Source: GCA-2687025 sp964473525
GTDB lineage: Bacteria; Poribacteria; WGA-4E; GCA-2687025
Length of the DNA: 64,000 nucleotides
Assembly (NCBI GenBank): GCA_964473525.1
Contig: CAYYPK010000013.1
Location: 1-64,000 of the forward strand
Direction: 5' to 3'
Every line of letters starts with the position of its first letter. Positions within the stretch are counted from its first letter, which is position 1. Shown here in pieces: positions 16,207 through 24,087 of this stretch. Both the position numbers and the translations under genes were made by a program. The notes beneath the pieces were generated by a model that searched no databases, had not been told where the DNA came from, and saw only the letters and a list, made by a program, of their open reading frames with translations.

Positions 16207-17043
16207 CTACTGCTTCAGGTCTGCCCAGGTCGTTGCGACCTTGTCCGCGGGGTCCACGGCCAGGAATGCGCTGACGAATTCCAGGTCGGCGAAACGTGAC
16301 GGGTTCTGCCACGACTGGTCGTCGACGTCTACCGCGCTCCATATGAGCTTGTTGTCGCGCTCTCCGCCGTCGTCGTCGTCGTTCATGTGGACGTTGAAGC
16401 CGATAACCATGCCGTCCTCCAACTGGAAGTCCCACTTCCCGGACGAATCCAGCGGGATGGCCGCCTCGACGATATACCCAGTGGCGGACGCTACCACGGC
16501 TGCGTGCGTCCCCGTGTCTGGCCCCTGCCCCGAGCCGCCGAGAATAGGCGCGTCTACCGGCTCCCCGATGTTCTCGGCGCCGATGGATATCTGCGTGTCC
16601 CACTTGCCCTCTTCGGCGTCGTACGCGTCCGTGCCACCGTCGTCGGCGTCGATGTACACCTCGACCGAGTCGTCTTTCCAGACATCCCCAGCGGTGTCCT
16701 CGGCGTTCTGCATCTCGTCGTCCGAGACGTCAATCGCGACGTACAGCCACTCGTCGTCCGCGACCGCGGCGAACTGGAAGGAGGCGTTCTCGTTGTTGGG
16801 GGCCGGCCCAGTGCCTGTCTTGTGGTCCACGAAGTGCCAAGGCGCCGCTTCCCAGGCGAGATCGGTCAAATCGCCGTCGAGGACGACTGTGTTCCTCGGC
16901 CCGAACCCGCATCGGTACACCACACCGAACTCGCCGCCATCGATCGTCGCCGCGCCATCGCGCACCTCGCCAGCAGCGGCGGGCGTTGCGCCGCCAACCG
17001 CCACCGCTGCGCCCACGATACACGCCATCACATGGCTCTTCAT
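16207..17043 (-). CDS. Secreted CBM9-like carbohydrate-binding protein
   Basis: 278 residues with a signal peptide (cleavage near AAAGEV). The body matches the CBM9-like sugar-binding fold: VLDGDLTDLAWEAAPW at the start, WLYVAIDVSDDEM, WKDDSVEVYIDADD, YIVEAAIPLD and IGFNVHMNDDDD. These are typical of family-9 modules found in secreted or surface proteins. No catalytic domain is attached. The tail VDPADKVATTWADLKQ resembles the tail of the next protein. A consensus-like promoter lies 46 bases upstream. Confidence 0.75.
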   Translation of the reverse strand: MKSHVMACIVGAAVAVGGATPAAAGEVRDGAATIDGGEFGVVYRCGFGPRNTVVLDGDLTDLAWEAAPWHFVDHKTGTGPAPNNENASFQFAAVADDEWLYVAIDVSDDEMQNAEDTAGDVWKDDSVEVYIDADDGGTDAYDAEEGKWDTQISIGAENIGEPVDAPILGGSGQGPDTGTHAAVVASATGYIVEAAIPLDSSGKWDFQLEDGMVIGFNVHMNDDDDGGERDNKLIWSAVDVDDQSWQNPSRFADLEFVSAFLAVDPADKVATTWADLKQ

Positions 17044-17088
17044 GCGCCCGCCTCCCGCGTCTAGGGGTTACTCGCCAATGTTATTCCG

Positions 17089-17117
17089 AGTATAGGGGCT
17101 GGCGCCTAGGTCGGCAA
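17089..17117 (-). promoter_or_regulatory. Promoter of the CBM9-like gene
   Basis: On the minus strand TTGCCG (17117-17112), a 17-base spacer and TATACT (17094-17089) form a near-consensus sigma-70-type promoter, 46 bases before the ATG at 17043. Confidence 0.6.
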
Positions 17118-17639
17118 GCGAGAGGACCGGATGCGTTGCGGACTTTAGGTAGCCACGACGGCCGTCTTGGAAGGGGCGCTTCGCCGATCCCACGTGTCGC
17201 TGGGTGTGCTGGCGGGCGGCGGCGAAAGGCGCGGCGCGGCGGGGGGCGTCACGCGCACGCGAACTGGAATGGCTCTATCGGAAATACGCGCGCGACGGGC
17301 GAGGAGCCCACGGCCGGCGGACGTTCCGACCAGCAGTAGAGCGGTGAGGCCAAACGACAGCCCAAAAGACAACGCGATCGTGAGCCACCGTCGGGCGCGC
17401 GGCTGCGGGGCCGACCCGCCCGCTCTTGCTCGCGCCACGCGTATGACCTGCTGGTGTGTCAACGGGAGCCCCCGTCCTCAGGAAGCTGGAGTCCACGTCC
17501 ACGGGCAACGGCGGCAGGAATAAGCCCGGCGCCACCAACACCATACTAAACTCGCCCCTGCCGTTTGTCAAGGGAGCAATGCCATAATGTTAAGAGTGCG
17601 TTTCGACTATCCGCACATCGCGTGCTACATCGGGGAGTG
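17118..17639. other. Gene-poor stretch between two minus-strand genes
   Basis: About 520 bases without a confident gene. It contains one possible small membrane-protein frame (17145-17462, minus) and, next to the SCO stop codon, a short tandem repeat. I see no tRNA-like cloverleaf or mobile-element end. Confidence 0.5.
17145..17462 (-). CDS. Possible small single-pass membrane protein
   Basis: A 105-codon frame starting with TTG. It has a basic N-terminus, one strong hydrophobic helix (WLTIALSFGLSFGLTALLLV, about residues 27-46) and an Arg/Pro/Ser-rich tail. No ribosome-binding site is clear and no family is recognised. The hydrophobic helix and the position in an otherwise empty interval are the only support; it may be chance. 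Confidence 0.3.
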   Translation of the reverse strand: MTHQQVIRVARARAGGSAPQPRARRWLTIALSFGLSFGLTALLLVGTSAGRGLLARRARISDRAIPVRVRVTPPAAPRLSPPPASTPSDTWDRRSAPSKTAVVAT

Positions 17640-17648
17640 CTACATCGG
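17622..17648. repeat. 12-base tandem repeat at the SCO-family stop codon
   Basis: GTGCTACATCGG occurs twice with a 15-base period (17622-17633 and 17637-17648). Read on the minus strand, both copies contain ATGTAG, so the end of the SCO-family gene and its stop have been duplicated. Confidence 0.7.
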
Positions 17649-18314
17649 ATCCGCAACGAGCTCGCGCAGGTGCGTGGCGGCGGCTTGCACATCCCACGTC
17701 GAGTCGCGCAGGACGCGTGACGGCGAGCCGTCGGGACGTAGGATCACGCTACGCATGTTATGGCCGTACTCGTCGCCCTGCTTCATCGCCCACGCGTTGT
17801 AGGCGCCCATCAGGCGTTCGGTATCGGCCGGCGTGCCCCGCCAAAACTGCCACGAGTCAAGGTCTGCTCCGTACGACTGGGCGTAGTCCTTCAGCACATC
17901 GCCGGTGTCATATTCAGGATCGAACGTCAGCGAGACGAGTCTTACGGCCGCGCGTTCCTCCACGCTTAGCAGTTCCTGGACGCGCGCCACATTGCGGGTC
18001 GTGAGCGGGCACATGTTCGGCACCGCGCAGCGCGTATAGATGAACGACATGAGCACGGGCTTGCCCGCCAGGCCGGCCACGCTTACGGGAACCCCTTCGT
18101 GGGTCTCGAAGGGGAGGGCTGCGATCTGGTCTAGCGTGTCCGCCGCCACGACGATGGGCTCATGCCCCTGCGGGGACGATTCCTGCTCCGCGTCCCTCGA
18201 CTTGCACCCTGCGCTGAGGGCGGCTCCGACGGCGACGAAGAGGGCCACGGCGAGCGCGACACGCGTGCTTCCGGCGCTACCGACGCGCGGTCGGAACCGC
18301 GGAGACATATGCAA
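17640..18314 (-). CDS. SCO1/SenC-family protein
   Basis: 224 residues with an N-terminal hydrophobic signal ending LSAGC (lipoprotein-like). The thioredoxin-fold SCO domain has YTRCAVPNMCP at about residue 95, conserved SLTFDPEYDT, and the His of GHNMRSVIL. SCO proteins deliver copper to cytochrome c oxidase or act as thiol reductases. The two cysteines are separated by five residues (CxxxxxC) rather than the classical three. This variant also occurs in other SCO-like proteins, and its metal competence is less certain. No oxidase genes lie nearby. Confidence 0.85.
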   Translation of the reverse strand: MHMSPRFRPRVGSAGSTRVALAVALFVAVGAALSAGCKSRDAEQESSPQGHEPIVVAADTLDQIAALPFETHEGVPVSVAGLAGKPVLMSFIYTRCAVPNMCPLTTRNVARVQELLSVEERAAVRLVSLTFDPEYDTGDVLKDYAQSYGADLDSWQFWRGTPADTERLMGAYNAWAMKQGDEYGHNMRSVILRPDGSPSRVLRDSTWDVQAAATHLRELVADPM

Positions 18315-18351
18315 CGTCCTAAGGCTATGCTACGAGTGTGGTTCGGGACCA

Positions 18352-18360
18352 TGGTATCAC
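18352..18360 (+). promoter_or_regulatory. Extended -10 element upstream of purN
   Basis: TGGTATCAC lies 22 bases before the purN ATG and matches the TGnTAnnn(T/C) pattern. It would give a leader of about 15 bases. No -35 box is obvious. Confidence 0.45.
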
Positions 18361-18382
18361 GGGCGCCCACCGGGATTGCAGA

Positions 18383-19018
18383 ATGCAGCCTACCGTAAAG
18401 ATTGCCGTGCTGGCCTCCGGCAGCGGATCGAACCTGCAAGCCATCCTCGACGCGCTTCACGATGACCCAGAAGCGCTCATCGAAGTCGCGCTGGTGGTGG
18501 CGGACAGACGCTCGGCATACGCGCTGAAGCGCGCGCAGGATGCGGGCGTGCCGACGCGGGTCGTCCGGCCGCGGGACCACGCCACCCGCGAGGAGTTCGA
18601 CGCCGAGGTCGCCGCCGCTCTGGACGAGCACGGAGTAGAGCTGATCGTGCTGGCGGGCTTCATGCGCATCTTCCAGCCGGAGTTCGTCCGTCGATATGCC
18701 GGGCGCATCATCAACATACATCCAGCGCTGCTGCCGTCGTTCCCCGGCGCCCACGGGATACGGGACGCGCTGGAGCACGGCGTCAAGGTCACCGGCGTCA
18801 CCGTGCACTTCGTCGACGAGGGCGTTGACACGGGGCCTGTCATCGCGCAGCGCGCCGTGCCCGTGGACACGGACGACACCCTCGACTCACTCGCGGAGAA
18901 GATACACGTCGTGGAGCACTCCCTCTTCCCAGCGGCGATTCGCGCCGTCGCGGAAGGTCGCGCGGTGGTGGACGGCCGTCGCGTGCGCGTGGCTCCGCCG
19001 CTATCGCACCTTGTGTAA
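18383..19018 (+). CDS. purN: Phosphoribosylglycinamide formyltransferase
   Basis: 211 residues. PurN transfers the formyl group of 10-formyltetrahydrofolate to GAR in purine synthesis. The start is ATG 18383, which gives the family N-terminus KIAVLASGSGSNLQAI. The phosphate loop SGSGSN lies near residue 12. The catalytic region reads IINIHPALLPSFPGAHGIRDALEHGVKVTGVTVHFVDEGVDTGPVI, containing the catalytic Asn, His and Asp. Length is normal. It stands apart from other purine genes here. Confidence 0.94.
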   Translation: MQPTVKIAVLASGSGSNLQAILDALHDDPEALIEVALVVADRRSAYALKRAQDAGVPTRVVRPRDHATREEFDAEVAAALDEHGVELIVLAGFMRIFQPEFVRRYAGRIINIHPALLPSFPGAHGIRDALEHGVKVTGVTVHFVDEGVDTGPVIAQRAVPVDTDDTLDSLAEKIHVVEHSLFPAAIRAVAEGRAVVDGRRVRVAPPLSHLV

Positions 19019-19156
19019 GGCAGCTACCACTGCGGCGTCCGCCCCTCGGCCACACCCGCTGCTGCATGTGACGCGCGCGTGTCTAAGACATTGCCGCGAG
19101 CGGCCACCAGCGCTGTCGCGCCTGCATGCGGGCCACTAGTCGCAACGCGAGGCTCG

Positions 19157-19165
19157 TGATAGTAT
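19157..19165 (+). promoter_or_regulatory. Extended -10 element upstream of pseudoprotease gene
   Basis: TGATAGTAT, matching TGnTAnnnT, 33 bases before the ATG at 19199. AGAGAGGAA close to the ATG is a likely ribosome-binding site. Confidence 0.5.
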
Positions 19166-19198
19166 CCGCATGCCCCTACGGATTGAGAGAGGAACGCC

Positions 19199-20023
19199 AT
19201 GCCATCACGTGTTGCCTTGGTAGCCCTGGTTTGCCTTGTGTTGGGCTCCGCCCGGTTAGCTGGCGCGAGCGCGGTCGACCCCGTGACCGTGTACGACGCC
19301 GTCGCCCCAGCCGTTGGCATGGTCGTCACGTTCGATGCGGAGAGGTATCCGGTAGACTCCGGGCCAGGATTCTTCGCAACCGACGACGACGTGTTCGTCA
19401 CGCAGTTGCACATGCTCGCCGGGGCCACGTCGGCTTCCGTGAAGACCGCGACCGGGGCCTATGTCGCTGTCATCGGGGTCGTCGCCTACGACGGCGCCAC
19501 GAACCTCGTGGCGTTGCGTACCGAGGCGTCTGGCGTTGAGGCGGCGCGTTTGGCGGCTGCGAGCGCAAGGGTCGGCTCGGCCGTTGTGCTAGGCGGCAGC
19601 GTAGATGGAATCGCCACCGCATTTGGCGTCGGCGCGGTACAGGACACGCTATACGACGACGCTGGCAACCGGTTCTACTCGCTGGACGCTCCCGTCGACG
19701 CCTGGAACGCGGGCGCGCCGGTTCTCGATGCCGCGGGCGCTGTCGTGGGGATCGCAGGCCACTCTGATGCAGGCCCGGTCGCGGTGACAGCACAGACCGT
19801 GTCCGCGCTGCTGTCGACCGACGCAGACGACTCCGATCTCAGCGAAGCCGCCGCCGCCGCGACGGGCGTCGGCCAGTTGGGACAACTCGTGAACCCCGCC
19901 CGTGATCTGCCGTCGCTACAGCAGCACGGTGGGCGGTCGCCCCGCGAGAAGGCTGCTCTGCTCGTGGCGCTCGCGCTGTTCATGGTTGGCGGCTACGAGG
20001 TCGCCAGCTCCATCGCCCCGTAG
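19199..20023 (+). CDS. Membrane-anchored trypsin-fold pseudoprotease
   Basis: 274 residues: a signal peptide (cleavage near AGASAV), an HtrA-like trypsin-fold domain (about 30-200) and a C-terminal hydrophobic anchor (ALLVALALFMVGGYEV). The His position is kept (FVTQLHMLAGA, H71). The Asp position reads DGATNLVAL (Asn102) and the nucleophile motif GNSGGP has become WNAGAP (Ala171 in place of Ser). GAVVGIAG follows exactly as in active relatives. The fold is therefore retained but the protein should be inactive, perhaps acting as a periplasmic binding or scaffold domain. It lies 15 bases before a metallopeptidase lipoprotein gene. Confidence 0.65.
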   Translation: MPSRVALVALVCLVLGSARLAGASAVDPVTVYDAVAPAVGMVVTFDAERYPVDSGPGFFATDDDVFVTQLHMLAGATSASVKTATGAYVAVIGVVAYDGATNLVALRTEASGVEAARLAAASARVGSAVVLGGSVDGIATAFGVGAVQDTLYDDAGNRFYSLDAPVDAWNAGAPVLDAAGAVVGIAGHSDAGPVAVTAQTVSALLSTDADDSDLSEAAAAATGVGQLGQLVNPARDLPSLQQHGGRSPREKAALLVALALFMVGGYEVASSIAP

Positions 20024-20038
20024 CGTGACAACGTGACG

Positions 20039-21301
20039 ATGCCGCCGCAGATGCGCTCATACGCACGGGTCGCGGTCGCGGCCGCCCTCTGCGTCCTGCC
20101 GCTGGCGGGGTGCCTCGCCCCGTTGGAGGAGCCAGCCCCTCAGAAGGCCGAACGGCGGACCATGCACACGGTGCCCAAGGTCAGGCCCGAGGTGGCGCCA
20201 GACGGCAAGTCGTACACGACTCCTCATTTCATTCTGATGTATTCCGAGGGCGTGCACGAGGACGAGCGGTTCGACACTCCCGAGGAGCGCACCAGCTTCG
20301 GCCTGGGCAAGCTCCTACAGATCGAGGCGCTGTACGAATTCCTCGAGGAGGTGTTCGGCTTCACGCTGGAGACCCAGGCGCTTGTCGTCGTCGATGCCGA
20401 ACTGAAGGCCATTTACGGCGCTCGCCCAGCCGGCTACGTTGACCCCAGCGACTCCGACTACGGCGGCAGAACGGTCGTGCACCTCTCCGTCAACACCATC
20501 AGCGACTCCGCGGTCCTCACGCACGAGCTTACCCACGCGCTGGACATGCTGTGCGTCGGCACATCCGCGCCTGCGTGGTTCGCCGAGGGTTTCGCACAGA
20601 TGGTCGAGAACGAACTCGTCGACGCGCGCGACAAGCCCTACTCGCGCCCGATCGGCTTCGACGCCGACGGTCGGAACCTGCTCCAGCTCTGGAGCGGTCA
20701 CCGCAGGACCGGCGCGGGTCTGCCTCTTGATGTGCGCACGAACGCCTACAATCACTCCTACTACATCCTCTCCAGGCTGCGCGATACCTACGGCGACGCG
20801 TTCTACAGGCGCCTCTTCGACCTGATGCGTGGCCACAGACGAGTGTCCGACGCGCAGCTTGTCGCTCTGATGAGCGAAGCGGCTGGTGAGGATCTGGAGC
20901 CGTTCTTCGTCGGCGAGTTGCGCTTCCAGCTCGCGGAGCAGCAGGCGGTCGATTCGTTTGCCCCCTACCTGACGGGGTTGGGCCTTGTCACCGACGGAGA
21001 GGGGTCCATTTGGGGGTTCCGCGCCGGCGGTACCGTCGAGCGCCGCAATCGCCAGGGCGAGGGCGACAGGGAGTGGCTCGTGGATGTCGGCAGCTACGGG
21101 CTCAGGGCTGACGTCGCGGACCCGTCGGTGTTCCACGCTAACGTCACGTTCCGGCGACGCCTACGGGTAGTCTACAACGCGACCACGCGCGAGTGGGATC
21201 AACGAGACGAGGGCGCCCAGAGCGCAGGCGTCGCCGTGGTCCTCGGTCGTGCTGCGAACGGTGTGCAGATTGATGGCGTCCCTTACAGCCCAGTCGAATA
21301 G
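20039..21301 (+). CDS. Peptidase MA-like metallopeptidase lipoprotein
   Basis: 420 residues from ATG 20039 (a GTG at 20033 is in frame). A lipoprotein signal ends LPLAGC. The gluzincin site is LTHELTHALD (HExxH near residue 162), with the third ligand Glu in WFAEGFAQMVE about 19 residues on. This matches the DUF1570/Peptidase_MA_2 group, whose substrates are mostly unknown. The C-terminal part (about 280-420) appears to be a separate beta-rich domain. It is probably tethered to the envelope and co-transcribed with the pseudoprotease upstream and the small anchored protein downstream. Confidence 0.75.
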   Translation: MPPQMRSYARVAVAAALCVLPLAGCLAPLEEPAPQKAERRTMHTVPKVRPEVAPDGKSYTTPHFILMYSEGVHEDERFDTPEERTSFGLGKLLQIEALYEFLEEVFGFTLETQALVVVDAELKAIYGARPAGYVDPSDSDYGGRTVVHLSVNTISDSAVLTHELTHALDMLCVGTSAPAWFAEGFAQMVENELVDARDKPYSRPIGFDADGRNLLQLWSGHRRTGAGLPLDVRTNAYNHSYYILSRLRDTYGDAFYRRLFDLMRGHRRVSDAQLVALMSEAAGEDLEPFFVGELRFQLAEQQAVDSFAPYLTGLGLVTDGEGSIWGFRAGGTVERRNRQGEGDREWLVDVGSYGLRADVADPSVFHANVTFRRRLRVVYNATTREWDQRDEGAQSAGVAVVLGRAANGVQIDGVPYSPVE

Positions 21302-21773
21302 CGGCGTGGCCCTCGCGGCGCGTGCGGCGACTGTCACGGTGTTGGTGGCCCTGACGGTGGGCGCCGTGGTAGCGCACGGCCGTCAGGACACGACGCCGAC
21401 CGGTTTCGAGGTGAGCGTGCTGGCCGCTGGCGATCCGCCCGTCGCCCTGGCGAACGCTCGGGTCAGCTATGCGCTCGAGGGCGACACGTCGGTCAAGGGC
21501 CAGGTACGCACGGGCGAGGACGGCGCGCGTCTCGTGGGCGGCCTGCCCGAGGGCCTCTACAGCCTCGAAGTCGCGAAGTCCGGCTACCTGAAGCGCACCG
21601 ACGCGAGTGTGGTGCTCGTGGAGAACGCGACGACCTACGTCGATGTCGTCCTGCAGCCCGAGCCGTCCTCGGCGCGACACATACGGTTCGGCGCGCTACT
21701 GTTCGGTGGCGTGGTCCTCGTTGCTACGATGGCTCGGGGCAGGTCGCGCTCGCACCGTATGCGGAGCGAGTAG
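21273..21773 (+). CDS. Anchored carboxypeptidase-regulatory-like domain protein
   Basis: 166 residues from ATG 21273, overlapping the previous gene by 29 bases. A signal or membrane helix (ATVTVLVALTVGAVVA) is followed by a beta-sandwich of the carboxypeptidase-regulatory-like kind (LANARVSYAL, GEDGARLVGGLPEGLYSLEVAKSGYLKR). It ends with a hydrophobic segment (FGALLFGGVVLVATMA) and a basic tail. Such domains usually assist folding or adhesion. The overlap and orientation imply co-expression with the metallopeptidase. Confidence 0.6.
   Translation: MASLTAQSNSGVALAARAATVTVLVALTVGAVVAHGRQDTTPTGFEVSVLAAGDPPVALANARVSYALEGDTSVKGQVRTGEDGARLVGGLPEGLYSLEVAKSGYLKRTDASVVLVENATTYVDVVLQPEPSSARHIRFGALLFGGVVLVATMARGRSRSHRMRSE
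21722..21730 (+). promoter_or_regulatory. Extended -10 element upstream of pentapeptide gene
   Basis: TGCTACGAT lies inside the end of the preceding gene, 73 bases before the ATG at 21804. It matches the recurring TGnTAnnnT pattern. Confidence 0.35.
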
Positions 21774-21803
21774 GCCGGCAACGATGAGAAGGGCGCCGAC
21801 GCC

Positions 21804-22400
21804 ATGCCCACTGAAGTGAACGGGTATTCGATCGGCCCAGGGGCCGACCTCAAGGAAGCACGCCTGGAGGAGGCGTCGCTCCGGCAGGCCGACCTACGAG
21901 GCGCGGGGCTCGGGTGGGCGTTCCTCCGGGGAGCAGACCTCCGCGACGCCGACCTGGACGCGGCCGACCTGCGATTTGCTTCACTGCGCGACGCGGATCT
22001 CACGCGGGCGTCCCTCGTCGGCGCCACGCTCCACGGAGCCAAGATGCAGGCCGCGGTCCTCCTCTCTGCTGATCTCACCGACGCTGACGGGTCGCAGGCG
22101 GACATGTCGGGCGCCACGCTTACGCAAGCCATCCTGCGCGGCGCGGAGCTGCGTCAGGCGTTCCTGTACGCCGTCAGGGCGGAGGGCGCCGACCTCGCGA
22201 ACGCCTCCTTGCTGGGAGCCAACTGCCGACGCGCGGTGTTCAGCGACGCCGACTTGCGCGGCGCGGACCTACGCGGCGCCGATATGCGGCGCGCCGATCT
22301 CGCGGGTTCCCTGATGACCGGCGTCCGCTACGATGACGACACGCGTCTGGACGACAGTGTCGACGCGGCGGCCCTGGGCATGCTCTACGACGAGAACTAA
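21804..22400 (+). CDS. Pentapeptide repeat protein
   Basis: 198 residues made mostly of A(D/N)LxxA-type pentapeptides (for example ADLRGAGLGW, ADLRDADLDAADL, ADLRGADLRGADMRRADL) that form a right-handed quadrilateral beta-helix. There is no signal peptide, so it is probably cytoplasmic. Family members include DNA-mimic proteins that protect gyrase, but most have no known role. Its link to the upstream envelope genes is only positional, with a 30-base gap. Confidence 0.85.
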   Translation: MPTEVNGYSIGPGADLKEARLEEASLRQADLRGAGLGWAFLRGADLRDADLDAADLRFASLRDADLTRASLVGATLHGAKMQAAVLLSADLTDADGSQADMSGATLTQAILRGAELRQAFLYAVRAEGADLANASLLGANCRRAVFSDADLRGADLRGADMRRADLAGSLMTGVRYDDDTRLDDSVDAAALGMLYDEN

Positions 22401-22612
22401 CGCTAGCTGGCTGGCGCGCACCCCGGCCGGCGCGCCCGCGCGACGGCGCCTCGAGCCCGCTCGGCCGGGTGTTCCTGGCGCGAGCCATGGCCAGGCCGGT
22501 ATACTGACACCACGGATACCCGCCGAAAGCCGTTGTGTTGCACGCCCACGGGGCTCGGCGGACGCCACGACCCGCTCCTGGGTGGGTCCGAGCAACGGAG
22601 AGGCGCTGTGAT

Positions 22613-23353
22613 ATGGGCAAGCTACGGAACTCCCTCACCCACTGCCGAGTACTGACCATCGCCGCGTTGCTGACCGGCCTGGCCGCGTCCGCGACCGCTG
22701 CGGTGGATAAGCTTGACCTGTACCTCTACGGGGGAATCACGGGCGCGAGCAGGAAGCAGATCCGCCGAGTGCTGTCGCCCTACGCAGACGCCGACTCCAT
22801 CACATTCCGGCAGATGATAAAGCCGGACGGCACGGAGCATCCGTGGGTCACCGTCGTCACCATCCAGCCACGTGGCGCGCGCCTCGACCTGTACGATGTC
22901 ACGCGGCGTATCAAGGACGCGCGTGGCGTCAACGACGGTCGCATCCTGTGGAAGACGGACCTTACCGCGACCGGCGACCTTCGCGCGCACTATGGCTATA
23001 CGCGTCGGAGCTTCGGATGGATCCCCGAGTGGACAGCGGCGAGAGGAATGGTCACGTCCGGCCTCTGGCACCACCTCTACGCCCAGGGCTCGGGTGAACG
23101 CATGGTGTTCCACGAGAACGAGCAGTACGACAGGCTCCGGTTGGCGCCGCACGACGGGGGCGATGTCAAGATTCGCGGCCGCATCGCCGGCTTCGACGGG
23201 CCTTACCCGATCGTCGTCCTGGGCGAGTTCGAGGATGTCGCTGGCGAGCCCGGCGCCCCCGAAGAGGCTCCCGAGGCCGAGGAAGAGATCCCGCAGCGGA
23301 CCCAAGCCGAAGGTACTGTGCGCCGGGCCAAGCGGCCCAATCGCCGGTACTAG
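22613..23353 (+). CDS. Secreted protein of unknown function
   Basis: 246 residues beginning at ATG 22613, with GGAGAGG upstream and a signal peptide (ending AASATAA). The mature part starts KLDLYLYGGITGASRKQIR and contains VTVVTIQPRGARLDLYDVTR and GWIPEWTAARGMV. It ends with an acidic linker and a basic tail (RRAKRPNRRY). I do not recognise a family. A TATACT at 22500-22505 may be its -10. Its TAG and the bioD TAG on the other strand share a palindromic CTAG. Confidence 0.6.
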   Translation: MGKLRNSLTHCRVLTIAALLTGLAASATAAVDKLDLYLYGGITGASRKQIRRVLSPYADADSITFRQMIKPDGTEHPWVTVVTIQPRGARLDLYDVTRRIKDARGVNDGRILWKTDLTATGDLRAHYGYTRRSFGWIPEWTAARGMVTSGLWHHLYAQGSGERMVFHENEQYDRLRLAPHDGGDVKIRGRIAGFDGPYPIVVLGEFEDVAGEPGAPEEAPEAEEEIPQRTQAEGTVRRAKRPNRRY

Positions 23354-24087
23354 TCGGTCGACCCCGCGCGGGCGACCAACCTGGCGAGCGCGCCGTCGAC
23401 GAGACAGTCTGCGAACGCCTCGCCGAGCCGGTCCATGGCTCCGGTTTCGACGCTGACCGCGCTGAGCTGCGGCAGCATCCCGACCACTGGCACGCCACAC
23501 AGGTCCGCGATGACGGCGGGGTTCGTCTGCTCGGCGACGGTGGCGGATTCCGCGTCGTACCCGTTGATGATGATGCCGTCGACGTCCCAGCCTCGCGCGC
23601 GAGCGTACTCCACGGTCAGTAGCGTGTGGTTGACCGTGCCCAGGCCTGGGCGCGAGACCACCCACATGGGCAGGTCGAAGGTCGCGTGCAGGTCCGCCAC
23701 TAGCACTCGGCCCTTCACGGGAACAGCGACGCCACCGACCCCCTCGACGACGACGAATCCATGCCGCGCGCGGAGCGTCGAATACGCCGCGGCGACCTCC
23801 GCCAGATCCACGTCCACCCCCGCGCGCGACGCTGCCACGGCGGGAGCCAACGGCTCTCGCAGGAGGCACGGCGTGACGACGGAGGGTTCGTCGTCGCAGG
23901 CCGCCGCCGCCCTCAGGTAGGCGGTGTCTGCCGCCACCAGCGCGCCGCCGCGCATGCTCGCGCCCGTGGCAAACGGCTTCATGACGCCCACATCCACGCC
24001 CCTCGCGCGCAGGGCGAGCGTTAACCCCGCCGCTACGACGGTCTTCCCGACTTCGGTGTCGGTGCCGGTGATGAAGACGCCGCTCAC
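23350..24087 (-). CDS. bioD: Dethiobiotin synthetase
   Basis: 245 residues starting at GTG 24087, which overlaps the bioF stop (GTGA). BioD closes the ureido ring of dethiobiotin using ATP and CO2. The P-loop GTDTEVGKT lies at residues 6-14. The substrate lysine is in VGVMKPFATG, and VVVEGVGGVAVP is the conserved Mg/ATP loop. VSRPGLGTVNHTLLTVEYAR is the typical second half. The long upstream open frame on this strand is a shadow of bioF. Confidence 0.92.
   Translation of the reverse strand: MSGVFITGTDTEVGKTVVAAGLTLALRARGVDVGVMKPFATGASMRGGALVAADTAYLRAAAACDDEPSVVTPCLLREPLAPAVAASRAGVDVDLAEVAAAYSTLRARHGFVVVEGVGGVAVPVKGRVLVADLHATFDLPMWVVSRPGLGTVNHTLLTVEYARARGWDVDGIIINGYDAESATVAEQTNPAVIADLCGVPVVGMLPQLSAVSVETGAMDRLGEAFADCLVDGALARLVARAGSTD

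Noticed and set aside
14109..16274. 721-codon open frame on the plus strand
   Set aside because: It is antisense to the TonB-like and LamG-like genes, which have signal peptides and recognisable domains; the plus frame is Arg/Ser-rich shadow.
15494..16603. Extended start of the LamG-like gene
   Set aside because: The extra 143 residues are Arg-rich antisense-frame sequence overlapping the CBM9-like gene; the ATG at 16174 gives a signal peptide.
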